From contig CATONV010000004.1 in NCBI GenBank assembly GCA_951801655.1, positions 1 to 64,000 on the forward strand: DNA of 64,000 nt. Reading direction: 5' to 3'. Below the pieces are notes generated by a model that made no database searches, had not been told where the DNA came from, and saw only the letters and a program-made list of their open reading frames with translations. Made by a program: the position numbers and the translations under genes. Origin of the DNA: an uncultured Oscillospiraceae bacterium (lineage in GTDB: Bacteria > Bacillota > Clostridia > Oscillospirales > Oscillospiraceae). Below are positions 8,322 through 19,200 of the stretch, piece by piece (the first letter of the stretch is position 1; every line of letters begins with the position of its first letter).

Positions 8322-10007
8322 ATGAGTCAAAAAATTTTTCGTTCCACACTGACCATAGCGGCAGCGGTGCTGCTGGCCTCCCTTGTGATCATACTGGGCT
8401 GCCTGTATGAGTATTTCGGCATGGTGCAGGCCAATCAGCTCAAGGATGAGCTGCGGCTGGCGGCCTACGCGGTGGAAGAAAGCGGCCATCGCTATCTGGA
8501 GAGGCTGACCGCCCGCGATTACCGCTACACCTGGGCGCCGAAGTACCGGCTGACTTGGATTGCCTCGGATGGGACCGTGCTTTTTGACACGGATGAGTCC
8601 GCAGAACAGATGGAAAACCACGCAAACCGCTCAGAGGTGCGGGAGGCCTTCGCCTCGGGCGAGAGTAACAGCGTGCGCTATTCCGACACATGGGCAGAAC
8701 GGACCCTGTACTGCGCCAAGGCCCTGAACGACGGGACTGTGCTGCGCATCTCCGTGCGTCAAGTGACCGTATTGGCGCTGGTGCTTACCATTCTCCAGCC
8801 CATTTTGCTGGTGGGCATCTTTGCTGTTATCCTCTCCGCCGTGCTGGCCAACCAGATGGCCAAACGAATCGTTCAGCCCCTTAACCGCCTGGACCTGGAG
8901 CATCCGCTGGAAAACCACGCCTACGAGGAACTCTCTCCGCTGCTGCAGCGCATCAAGCAGCAGCGCAGCCAAATCAACTCTCAGCTGCGCGAGCTGCGCA
9001 CCAGAAGCGACAAATTTGAGCAGATCACCCGGAGTATGAACGAGGGGCTGGTGGTGCTGGACCAGAAGGGGCTGATCCTAAGTATCAATCCGGCGGCGCA
9101 GAAGGTCTTCGGCGCGGACTGTTCCTGCATTCGGCATGATTTTTTATCGGTGGAGAGCAGTCATGAAATGCGTCAGGCGATTTTGGCCGCCCTGGAGGGC
9201 GGGCACAGCAAGATCAGGGCGGAGAAAAACGGCCGTGAAATACAGTTTGACATCAGCCGTATTGATTCAGAGGGCACCGTGATCGGAACCGTGCTGCTGG
9301 CTTTCGACGTAACGGAACAGGCGTTTGCCGAGAGCAACCGCCGGGAATTCACTGCAAACGTGTCCCACGAATTGAAAACGCCCCTTCAGTCCATCACCGG
9401 CAGCGCCGAGCTGCTGGAAAACGGTCTTGTCAAACAGGAGGATGTTCCCCAGTTTATCAGTCTGATCCGTACGGAAGCCGCACGTCTGGTTGCATTGGTA
9501 GAAGATATCATTCATCTCTCCCAGCTGGACGAGGGCGCCGCCCCGGCGCAGGAGACGGTGGATCTTTTCAAAACGGCGTCGGACGTGGCCAATGTTCTGC
9601 GCGACAGCGCCGCAGAAAAGGCCGTCCGTATCTCCGTCACCGGGGAGTCCGTTCAACTGGATGGCGTACCCGGTTTTCTGCATGAAATGATTTATAACCT
9701 CTGCGACAACGCCATCAAGTACAATGTAGAAAACGGCTGTGTGGAGATCAGCGTCTTCAAGGGAGAACAGGGGGCAGTTATTACCGTAAAGGACACGGGA
9801 ATCGGCATCCCGGCGGAGTATCAGTCCAGGGTGTTCGAGAGATTTTTCCGGGTGGACAAAAGCCGCTCCAAGGCCTCCGGCGGAACCGGCTTGGGCCTGT
9901 CCATCGTCAAGCACATTGTGCAGTACCACCATGGGACAATCGACCTGCAAAGCGAGGTCGGGAAAGGGACCTCTATTTCCGTTACTCTCCCTGCAGCGTG
10001 TTTTTGA
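8322..10007 (+). CDS. PhoR-like sensor histidine kinase (2 TM, HAMP/PAS, HisKA, HATPase)
   Basis: FTANVSHELKTPLQSITGSAELL H-box; NLCDNAIKYN N-box; DTGIGIPAEYQSRVFERFFRVDKSRS; GGTGLGLSIVKHIVQYHHG. Confidence 0.93.
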   Translation: MSQKIFRSTLTIAAAVLLASLVIILGCLYEYFGMVQANQLKDELRLAAYAVEESGHRYLERLTARDYRYTWAPKYRLTWIASDGTVLFDTDESAEQMENHANRSEVREAFASGESNSVRYSDTWAERTLYCAKALNDGTVLRISVRQVTVLALVLTILQPILLVGIFAVILSAVLANQMAKRIVQPLNRLDLEHPLENHAYEELSPLLQRIKQQRSQINSQLRELRTRSDKFEQITRSMNEGLVVLDQKGLILSINPAAQKVFGADCSCIRHDFLSVESSHEMRQAILAALEGGHSKIRAEKNGREIQFDISRIDSEGTVIGTVLLAFDVTEQAFAESNRREFTANVSHELKTPLQSITGSAELLENGLVKQEDVPQFISLIRTEAARLVALVEDIIHLSQLDEGAAPAQETVDLFKTASDVANVLRDSAAEKAVRISVTGESVQLDGVPGFLHEMIYNLCDNAIKYNVENGCVEISVFKGEQGAVITVKDTGIGIPAEYQSRVFERFFRVDKSRSKASGGTGLGLSIVKHIVQYHHGTIDLQSEVGKGTSISVTLPAACF

Positions 10008-10019
10008 TAGAAGTGCGGC

Positions 10020-10047
10020 AAAGGGCGGACCGGCAGGTCCGCCCTTT
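10020..10047. terminator. Hairpin between convergent genes, possible bidirectional terminator
   Basis: AAAGGGCGGACC-GGCA-GGTCCGCCCTTT, perfect 12-bp stem between stop codons at 10007 and 10049. Confidence 0.6.
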
Positions 10048-10048
10048 G

Positions 10049-11325
10049 CTAATCCGCGTCGAATACCGTCTCTCTCAAATCCAGTTCCTGGCCGCACCGG
10101 TTGTCAATGTCGGTGCCGTTGCCAGTAAAGCGGGTTCCGGGGAAGGCCAGGATGGCATCGCCACTGACATTCTCCAGCAGAACGGCGGTTTCATTTCCCT
10201 GAAAAATATCGTTATGGTAGAAGTTGTCAGATACTATGGGTGTGTCCTGAGCGTTAAAGCACATCCCCACCGTGTTATCCACAAAAGCGGTTTCATCGGC
10301 ATTGATCCAGGCATGATCCTCGGCCAAAAAGCCGGTCTTCCAGCCGGATACCCGGCAGCCGATCAGATGAAGCCGGGAGGTGCCCAAGGCCCGTACTCCC
10401 GTATCCTGTCCGCTGCCAAGGAAGTGTATGTCGTGAAATTCCCGCACACCGCGGGGGGAGGTGATTTGGGTGGAACCAGTGAAGGTGGTGCGCTGCCCGT
10501 CGGGACCCACGCTGCCATAGAGGTTGATGCACCGATCCTTCATGACGAGTCCGCCCTCATAGGTAACGGCGGGGAGGTAGAGATAGATCTGGTCGTATTC
10601 GTCAGAGGAGGCAGTGATCCGGTCCACCAGAGTCTGGAGCTCTTCCATCGTCTCCATAGGTTCGTCCTGGGCTGTGTAGCGGAAGACATTGATGCTGGTA
10701 TACCTCTCCTTCTGGGTCAGGCGGAGGGTATCACCGTTTTTCATGGTAACAGTGTAGACCAGCTCCGCCTCGTAGTCCCCTGGCGCCACAAGCTGAAAGT
10801 CCACAAAGGTCACAGCGGCGGCGCCGGGGTAGTAATCGCTGGGCTGGGGCTCTGTGCAGGTGACAGACACGTACTGTTCGGCGCTGTTGATCTGGGCGCT
10901 GACAGAGGCCATATCCTGCAGAAAAGTCTCCGTGACGGGCACGCCGCTGTCCGGGTCAAGGACATACAAGGGAACAGGATCGCGATAGGAGTCGTTCAGA
11001 ACCGCGTGGTAGTGATTCTCAGGCTTGGGGACTGGAGGGTCCGTCCGGGAGAGGCAGAGGCGGTAGGTTCCGGTGCGGCCGGTGTAAAGCAGCTCGCCGG
11101 TGTCGCTCTCATAGGTCTTGGGCCGTGTCTGAATCCAGACCGTCAAGGCCAGAAGCAGACCCGCCGCGAGGAGGATCAAGAGGGCGCTGGTCAGCGCCCT
11201 CCGCGGCATATGCCGCGGAGGGGATATCTCTTTTCTCTCTTTAACACTCTGCGTACAGAAGGGACAGAAGGAGGCCTCCGCCGGCAGCCTGGACCCGCAG
11301 TGGGGGCAGTTTTTCCAAACTTCCA

Positions 11326-11326
<1 letters not shown>
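10049..11326 (-). CDS. Zinc-ribbon, single-TM protein with extracellular right-handed beta-helix-like domain
   Basis: MEVWKNCPHCGSRLPAEASFCPFC (two CPxC pairs), TM helix ALTSALLILLAAGLLLALTVWI, C-terminal repeats (FTGSTQITSPRGVREFHDIHFLGSGQDTGVRALGTSRLHLIGCRVSGWKTGF). Start overlaps the upstream kinase stop by 1 nt (TGATG). Confidence 0.75.
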
Positions 11327-12042
<716 letters not shown>

Positions 12043-12069
12043 AAATTCAAACTCTATGCAGCCAGCATA

Positions 12070-12136
12070 TTGTTTCTGGCAAAAAAGTTCGATACAATGG
12101 TAATCACATTATATCGCTTTCTTTTTAAAAAGTAAA
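12070..12136. promoter_or_regulatory. Overlapping divergent sigma-A-type promoters for the XRE gene (+) and kinase operon (-)
   Basis: + strand TTGTTT-N17-TACAAT (12070-12098); - strand TTTACT-N17-TATAAT (12136-12108). Confidence 0.55.
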
Positions 12137-12150
12137 GGGGAGGAGAACAT

Positions 12151-12576
12151 ATGAGGAAGAAATCCACTGACGATTTGAGTCAGGAGCTGATGGAGCAGCC
12201 CAATCTGGACCAGTATATCACCGAAAACGAGGAATATTTTTCAGATACGGACATCTCTGCATTTTTAACGGATCTCTATGACAAATGCAGCCTCTCCAAA
12301 GCGGAACTGGCCCGCCGGGCGGGGATGAGCGAGGTCTATCTCCATCAGGTTTTCTCCGGGCGGCGCAGGCCCTCCCGGGACCGGCTGCTGTGCCTGTGCA
12401 TCGGGCTGGAGTCTGAGCTGGAGGAGGCCCAGCTGCTGCTGAAGAGGATGGGCTACGCCCCCCTCTACCCCAGACTCAAGCGGGACGCCATCATCAGCCA
12501 CGGTCTGCTCCACTATACGCCCCTGGGGGAAATCAACAACAAGCTGTTTTCTGAGAACGAAAAGACCCTATTTTGA
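12151..12576 (+). CDS. XRE/HTH-domain regulator
   Basis: LYDKCSLSKAELARRAGMSEVYLHQVFSGRRRPSRDRLLCLCIGL, a classic HTH_3 pattern; divergent from the kinase operon. Confidence 0.85.
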   Translation: MRKKSTDDLSQELMEQPNLDQYITENEEYFSDTDISAFLTDLYDKCSLSKAELARRAGMSEVYLHQVFSGRRRPSRDRLLCLCIGLESELEEAQLLLKRMGYAPLYPRLKRDAIISHGLLHYTPLGEINNKLFSENEKTLF

Positions 12577-12805
12577 TAAGGCCGCTGGCCGGCGAAGGAC
12601 AGCGGCGGACTGTATGTCACCGGCTTTGACCTGTCCGGGCTGACCATAGAAGGCGGAGCAGATGTCTGTGCCCTTTGTACCGGAGCCCCCGCCGGGCTCT
12701 ATCTTTCTTTTGCCCATATGGAGAATTGCAGAAGATTGAATTTTTCCCGTTTTTCCAGTAAAATGTAGTATGGGGTAATTTCAAAAACATTGGGAGGATA
12801 TCGAT

Positions 12806-14311
12806 ATGGCAAAAGAGACTTCAACCGCTCAGATTGGGTTTGAGAAGCAAATCTGGGACGCCGCCTGTGTGCTGCGAGGAAACATGGACGCTTCCGAATA
12901 CAAGACAGTAGTTCTGGGCCTAATTTTTTTAAAGTACATCTCAGACCGCTTTGAGGAGAAGCACCAGGCCCTGTTGGAAGAGGGCGAGGGCTTTGAGGAG
13001 GACGTAGACGAGTACACCTCCGAGGGCATCTTCTTTGTCCCTGCCAACGCCCGATGGAATATCATTGCCAAGGCGGCCCATACCCAGTCCATCGGAATTG
13101 CCATTGACGATGCCATGCGGAGTCTTGAAAAGGAAAACCCGCGTCTGAAGGACATCCTCCCCAAGAACTTCGCCCGGCCTGAACTGGACAAGCGGCGGCT
13201 GGGGGATGTGGTGGACCTGTTCACCAACATTCAGATGATCGAGAACGGCAGCGAGAAGGACATTCTGGGCCGAACCTATGAATACTGCCTGTCCAAGTTT
13301 GCCGAGCAGGAGGGCAAGCTGGCCGGGGAGTTCTACACGCCGTCCTGCGTGGTGCGCACGCTGGTGGCGGTTCTCCAGCCCTACCATGGCCGTGTCTACG
13401 ACCCCTGCTGCGGCAGCGGCGGCATGTTTGTCCAGTCGGCCCGGTTTGTGGAGAGTCACACCGGGAACATCAACGACATCTCCGTCTACGGCCAGGACTC
13501 CAACCCCACCACCTGGAAAATGGCCCAGATGAACCTGGCGATCCGGGGCATCGACGCCGACTTGGGCCGCTTCAATGCCGACACCTTCTTCAACGACTGC
13601 CACCCCACCCTGCGGGCCGACTTCGTCATGGCCAATCCCCCCTTTAACCTCTCCGACTGGGGGGCAGACAAGCTGGGGGACGACCCCCGCTGGCAGTACG
13701 GCCTGCCTCCGGCGGGCAACGCCAACTTCGCCTGGCTCCAGCACATGATTTACCATCTGGCCCCCGGCGGGCGGATCGGCATGGTGCTGGCCAACGGCTC
13801 CCTGTCCTCCCAGTCCGGAGGTGAGGGGAAGATTCGGGAAAACATCATCCGGGCCGACCTGGTGGACTGCATCGTCGCCATGCCCACCCAGCTGTTCTAT
13901 ACCACTCAGATCCCGGTCTCCCTGTGGTTCCTCTCCAAGGACAAAAAGCAGAAGGGCAAGACGCTGTTTATTGACGCCCGGAAAATGGGAACTATGGTCT
14001 CCCGCAAGCTGCGGGAGCTGGCCGGGGCGGACATCCAAAAAATCGCGGACACCTACAACGCCTTTGCCGACGGGTCGCTGGAGGATGTGAAGGGCTTCTG
14101 CGCCGTGGTGAATACGGAGGAGATCGCCCGGCAGGACTACATCCTCACCCCGGGACGGTATGTGGGCATCGAGGAGCAGGAGGACGACGGCGAGCCCTTT
14201 GAGGAGAAAATGGGGCGGCTGACGGCGGAGCTGTCGGGGCTGTTTGCCAGGTCCCACGAGCTGGAGAAGGAAATTCGGGAGCGGCTGGGGGAGATTGGGT
14301 ATGAGATATGA
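12806..14311 (+). CDS. hsdM: Type I restriction-modification system, methyltransferase (M) subunit
   Basis: GEFYTPSCVVRTLVAVLQPYHGRVYDPCCGSGGMFVQS...DFVMANPPFNLSDWG (NPPF catalytic motif). Confidence 0.97.
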   Translation: MAKETSTAQIGFEKQIWDAACVLRGNMDASEYKTVVLGLIFLKYISDRFEEKHQALLEEGEGFEEDVDEYTSEGIFFVPANARWNIIAKAAHTQSIGIAIDDAMRSLEKENPRLKDILPKNFARPELDKRRLGDVVDLFTNIQMIENGSEKDILGRTYEYCLSKFAEQEGKLAGEFYTPSCVVRTLVAVLQPYHGRVYDPCCGSGGMFVQSARFVESHTGNINDISVYGQDSNPTTWKMAQMNLAIRGIDADLGRFNADTFFNDCHPTLRADFVMANPPFNLSDWGADKLGDDPRWQYGLPPAGNANFAWLQHMIYHLAPGGRIGMVLANGSLSSQSGGEGKIRENIIRADLVDCIVAMPTQLFYTTQIPVSLWFLSKDKKQKGKTLFIDARKMGTMVSRKLRELAGADIQKIADTYNAFADGSLEDVKGFCAVVNTEEIARQDYILTPGRYVGIEEQEDDGEPFEEKMGRLTAELSGLFARSHELEKEIRERLGEIGYEI

Positions 14312-15485
14312 AGTCATTCCCTTCGGAAATTTACTGAAAGAGCCTATTCGTAATGGGCTTACAAAGCCAAAAGCAATTAGAGGACAAGGTGCAAAAATGA
14401 TTGCCATGGGAGAAATTTTTGCGAATTCACGAATTGGCTCTATCAATATGGATAGGGTTCCCGTAACTGATAAAGAGCTTAATAATTGTGGCATAGAAGT
14501 AGGTGATTTGCTTTTTGCAAGGCAATCATTAGTATTGGAAGGCGCAGGGAAGTGTAGTATTATAACAGTAGTGGATGAGCCAACTGTGTTTGAGTCACAT
14601 TTGATAAGGGTAAGAATAGATACATCAAAAGCAAATCCATACTTCTTATATTATTATTTTAATTCCCATCATGGAAAGGAAAATATTAAAACTATTGTGG
14701 AGCAGGTTGCGGCGGCAGGAATTAGAGGCAGCGACTTGATAAGACTAAATGTACCTTGCCCTACTTTGGAGGAGCAAAATCATATAGCAGAAATTCTTAA
14801 TAGATTTGATGATAAAATCGAACTGAACCAGCGGATCAACAAGAATTTGGAGCGGCAGGCGGAGGCAATTTTTGCAGAGCATTTCTTGAATAATTCAGAT
14901 ATTCCCGATGGATGGAGAACAGGAAATCTCCTTGAAATCGCAGACTATTTGAATGGATTAGCAATGCAAAAGTATCGCCCAAAAGATGGAGAAGTTGGTT
15001 TGCCTGTTCTGAAAATCAAGGAGCTCAGACAAGGGGTGTGCGATGATAGCAGTGAGTTGTGCTCACCGAGTATCAAATCAGAATATATCATCCATGACGG
15101 CGATGTTATTTTTTCATGGTCGGGAAGTCTGCTTGTTGATCTCTGGTGCGGCGGGATTTGCGGCTTGAATCAGCATCTTTTCAAAGTTATATCGAAAAAT
15201 TTCGACAAGTGGTTTTATTATAGCTGGACTTTGCACCACCTTAAACGCTTTATCGCTATTGCCGCCGATAAAGCGACAACAATGGGCCATATCAAGCGGG
15301 AAGAATTGGCAAAGGCTGAGGTACTGATTCCGTCGAAATCCGATTATGACAGAATTGGGACAGTTATGGGGCCAATATATGACCTTATAATTGCAAATAG
15401 GCTAGAGAATCGAAAATTGGCAGAAGTTAGGGATAGGTTGTTGCCGAAACTTATGGCTGGGGAGATTGATTTGCCGGGGGATTGA
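14301..15485 (+). CDS. hsdS: Type I restriction-modification system, specificity (S) subunit
   Basis: Two target-recognition halves separated by conserved IELNQRINKNLERQAEAIF and ending ENRKLAEVRDRLLPKLMAGEI; ATG at 14301 overlaps the hsdM end by 11 nt. Confidence 0.94.
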   Translation: MRYEVIPFGNLLKEPIRNGLTKPKAIRGQGAKMIAMGEIFANSRIGSINMDRVPVTDKELNNCGIEVGDLLFARQSLVLEGAGKCSIITVVDEPTVFESHLIRVRIDTSKANPYFLYYYFNSHHGKENIKTIVEQVAAAGIRGSDLIRLNVPCPTLEEQNHIAEILNRFDDKIELNQRINKNLERQAEAIFAEHFLNNSDIPDGWRTGNLLEIADYLNGLAMQKYRPKDGEVGLPVLKIKELRQGVCDDSSELCSPSIKSEYIIHDGDVIFSWSGSLLVDLWCGGICGLNQHLFKVISKNFDKWFYYSWTLHHLKRFIAIAADKATTMGHIKREELAKAEVLIPSKSDYDRIGTVMGPIYDLIIANRLENRKLAEVRDRLLPKLMAGEIDLPGD

Positions 15486-16206
15486 TAATTTGGAAACAGA
15501 AGAAATTATTGTGGCAATTCAAGAAGCCGCAAAGACAATAGCGACACCAAATTGGGCCGATATTTTATCAGTAATAGTCGCATTAGGTGCAGTTGTCGTT
15601 GCAGTTATTATTGCGTTTAAACAAAATAAAATAGCAAAACAGCAAAATGAGCTTGTAAAACAACAGAATGTATTTGCTGAACAGCAAAACCAGATCGTGA
15701 AACAACAGAATGAACTGGCAAAGCAACAAAATAAAATTGCAGAGAAACAGGCAGAAATTGCAAACCAGCAGAATAAAATTGCGTTATTCGGCAAAAGAGT
15801 ACAAGTTTATACTGAGATAGTAAAAATATATAACGTTGTCGAAATTTTAAATTTGACAAATATAAGTTCCTATCCTGCGAGAATGATTTTTAAATTTATA
15901 CAGGAGCAAATGGAATACGAAATTTCAACAGATTTACTTACTAATTTATCTATGTATCATCGTACAATAACAATTCTCAAGCAAGCACCATTCTTTTTCC
16001 CACAAATACCAATACATGATGTTAACAATTTTGGGTTTAATTTTAGTAGTTTGTTTTTTAATCTTAATACAGAATTAATTAATAACCCGGATATCACGAT
16101 GGAACAATTTGAAAATGAAGCAAGACAAAATTTTATTGCATCTGCTGAATCATTTTGTACAAAATATTTGCTATATATTGTAGAATGTTTAAAATTACAG
16201 AGGTAA
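15466..16206 (+). CDS. Uncharacterised membrane-anchored coiled-coil protein between hsdS and hsdR (start may be TTG at 15490)
   Basis: TM segment WADILSVIVALGAVVVAVIIAF followed by eight 7-residue repeats (KQQNELV/KQQNVFA/EQQNQIV/KQQNELA/KQQNKIA...) and a globular C-terminus; AT-rich. Confidence 0.8.
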   Translation: MICRGIDNLETEEIIVAIQEAAKTIATPNWADILSVIVALGAVVVAVIIAFKQNKIAKQQNELVKQQNVFAEQQNQIVKQQNELAKQQNKIAEKQAEIANQQNKIALFGKRVQVYTEIVKIYNVVEILNLTNISSYPARMIFKFIQEQMEYEISTDLLTNLSMYHRTITILKQAPFFFPQIPIHDVNNFGFNFSSLFFNLNTELINNPDITMEQFENEARQNFIASAESFCTKYLLYIVECLKLQR

Positions 16207-16213
16207 TTCAATC

Positions 16214-19200
16214 ATGTCCTACACTGAATCAAATTACGAATCCGCCGTCATCGAGCTTTTCGTCCAAATGGGCTACACCCACGTCTATGCCCCCGACCTG
16301 AACCGGGCGGACTGCACCAGTCCTGTGCTGGATGCGGTGCTTCTGGACAGCCTGGTGCGCCTGAACAGGGACCTGCCCCCGGAGGCTATCCAGGAGGCCA
16401 TGGCGAAACTGAAAGATTTTGACAGCGGCAGTCTGGTGCAGAAGAACCGGATTTTCACAGGGTATCTCCAAAACGGCATAGAGGTGAAGTATTTCGCCCA
16501 GGGGGAGGAGCTCTCCGCTCTGGTGCGCCTGGTGGACTACCAGCGCCCGGACAACAACGCCTTCTATGTGGTGAACCAGTATACATACGTGGAAAACGGC
16601 AACACCCGCCGCCCGGACGTGATTTTGTTCCTCAACGGTCTGCCCCTTGTGGTGATGGAGCTGAAAAGCCCCTCCCAGGAGGACGCGGGGGTGGAGAACG
16701 CCTATCACCAGCTTCGCAACTACATGCAGGACATCCCCTCCCTGTTCATTTACAACGCCATCTGCGTCATCAGCGACCTGTCCGCCAGCCGGGCGGGCAC
16801 CATTACCTCCGGCCTGGACCGATTCATGGAGTGGAAGACGAAGGACGGACGCTATGAGAACACCGCCTACGCCCAGTTTGACACCTTCTACGAGGGCATG
16901 TTCCGGCGGGAGAGGCTACTGGACATTTTGAAGAATTTCATCCTGTTTTCCGGCGACACCCAGAAGCCTGTCAAAATTCTGGCTGGGTATCACCAGTACT
17001 TCGCCGTCCGAAAGGCGGTGGACAAGGCGGTGACCGCCACCGCCACCGACGGCAAAGGCGGCGTCTTCTGGCACACCCAGGGCAGCGGCAAGTCGTTGTC
17101 CATGGTCTTCTACACCCATCTTTTGCAGGAGCCGCTGGACAGTCCCACCATCGTGGTCATGACCGACCGCATCGACCTGGATGACCAGCTCTATACTCAG
17201 TTTGCCAGGTGTGCTGAGTTCCTCCGTCAGACACCGGTTCAGGCGGAGAGCAAGGAGCATCTAAAATCTCTGCTGGAGGGCCGGGCGGCCAACGGGATCA
17301 TCTTCACCACCATGTTCAAGTTTGAGAGGGGGGAGACCGCCCTGTCCACCCGGCGGAACATCGTGGTCATGGCGGACGAGGCCCACCGGGGGCAGTACGG
17401 CTTTGACGAAAAAGTGGTCTACAGCGAGAACGGCCAGGGGGAGCAGGAGGCCCATGTGGTGGTAGGCAACGCCCGGATCATCCGGGATGCACTGCCCAAC
17501 GCCACCTTTATCGGCTTCACCGGCACACCGGTGTCCGCCAAAGACCGGAACACCCGGGAGGTGTTCGGGGACTATATCGACATCTACGACATGACCCAGG
17601 CGGTGGAGGACGGCGCCACCCGGCCGGTGTACTACGAAAGCCGAGTCATCCACTTGAAGCTGGACCAGAACACCTTAAATCTCATCGACGCTACTTACGA
17701 TGTTCTGGAGAAGCAGTCCAACGCCGAAACCGTCGAGAAGAGCAAAAAGATGCTGGGGCAGATGGAGAGCGTCCTGGGGGCGGGCTCTACCATCCAGTCC
17801 CTGTGTGAGGACGTTATTGGTCATTATGAGAACTACCGGGCCAGCCTGCTCACGGGAAAGGCCATGATCGTGGCCTACTCCCGGCCCATCGCCATGAAAA
17901 TTTACCGGAAGCTGCTGGAGCTGCGGCCCGGCTGGACGGAGAAAATCGGGGTTGTCATGACCAGCGGCAACAACGACCCGGAGGAATGGAACGAAATCAT
18001 TGGCACGAAGAGACATAAGGAGGAGCTGGCCCGAAAATTCAAGGACAACAGTGACCCCATGAAGATCGCCATTGTGGTGGATATGTGGCTGACGGGATTT
18101 GACGTGCCCTCCCTGGCCACCATGTACGTCTATAAGCCCATGCACGGCTACAATCTGATGCAGGCCATCGCCCGGGTCAACCGGGTGTTTCAGGACAAGG
18201 AAGGCGGCCTGATTGTCGATTATGTAGGCATCGCCTCTGCCCTGAAGGCCGCCATGAACGAGTACACCGAGAGGGACCGGGGCAACTACGGCGATATGAA
18301 TATCGCCCAGACCGCCTACCCCAAATTTCAGGAGAAGCTCCAGGTCTGTAAAGACCTGATGCACGGCTTTGACTTCAGCGGATTTACCATAGGCAGTCCT
18401 CTGGAGATGGCAAGGGCAATTTCCGGCGGTGTCAACTTTGTTTTGGACGCGGCCGCGCCTGACCGCAAAGAGCTGTTCGCAAAGGAGTCTCTGCTGCTCA
18501 AGCAGGCCCACTCCCTCTGCTCCAGCCTGACCACCGCACAGGAGAGGCACGACGCCGCCTACTATGAGGCGGTTCGTTCCGCTGTGGTCAAACTGACAGT
18601 GGGTGGAACCGGAGGCAAAGTGCTGTCCTTGCAGGAGATTAACGCGCAGATCAACAACCTGCTGAAAGCCAGCATTCAGAGTGAGGGCGTCATCAATCTG
18701 TTTGACAGCAAGCGTGTGGGAGAGAAGTTCAATCTATTTGACCCGGACGTGCTGGAAGAGATTGGGAAGATGAAGGAGAAAAACATCGCTGTGGAGATCC
18801 TCCGCAAGCTGATGGCGGAACAAGTGTCCGTCTTCCAGCGGACAAATGTGGTACAGTCACGGAAGTTCTCCGAGAAGATCGCCCGGCTGATGAATTCGTA
18901 TTATAATGGCCTGATTACCAACGAGGAGGTCATCAAGGAGCTGCTGGACACCGCGGCCCAGATTGCGGCGCTGCATCAGCAGGGTGAGGCGCTGGGTCTG
19001 TCTCCGGAGGAGATGGCATTCTATGACGCGCTGACCAAGCCGGAGGCCATCCGAGATTTTTACAAAAATCACCAGTTGGTGGCCATGACCCGGGAATTGA
19101 CAGAGATGCTCCGCAAAAACCGAACCATCGACTGGCAGAGAAAAGAAACTGCCCGAGCCGGAATGAGGAAGATGGTCAAGCGGCTGCTGAGAAAATATGA

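Noticed and set aside
12941-14494. 517-aa - strand ORF opposite hsdM
   Set aside because: Antisense shadow of hsdM; no domain features.
15616-15783. 21-nt periodic sequence considered as tandem DNA repeat or CRISPR-like array
   Set aside because: Periodicity is at the protein heptad level (KQQNxxx) with variable third bases; no identical DNA repeats or spacers.
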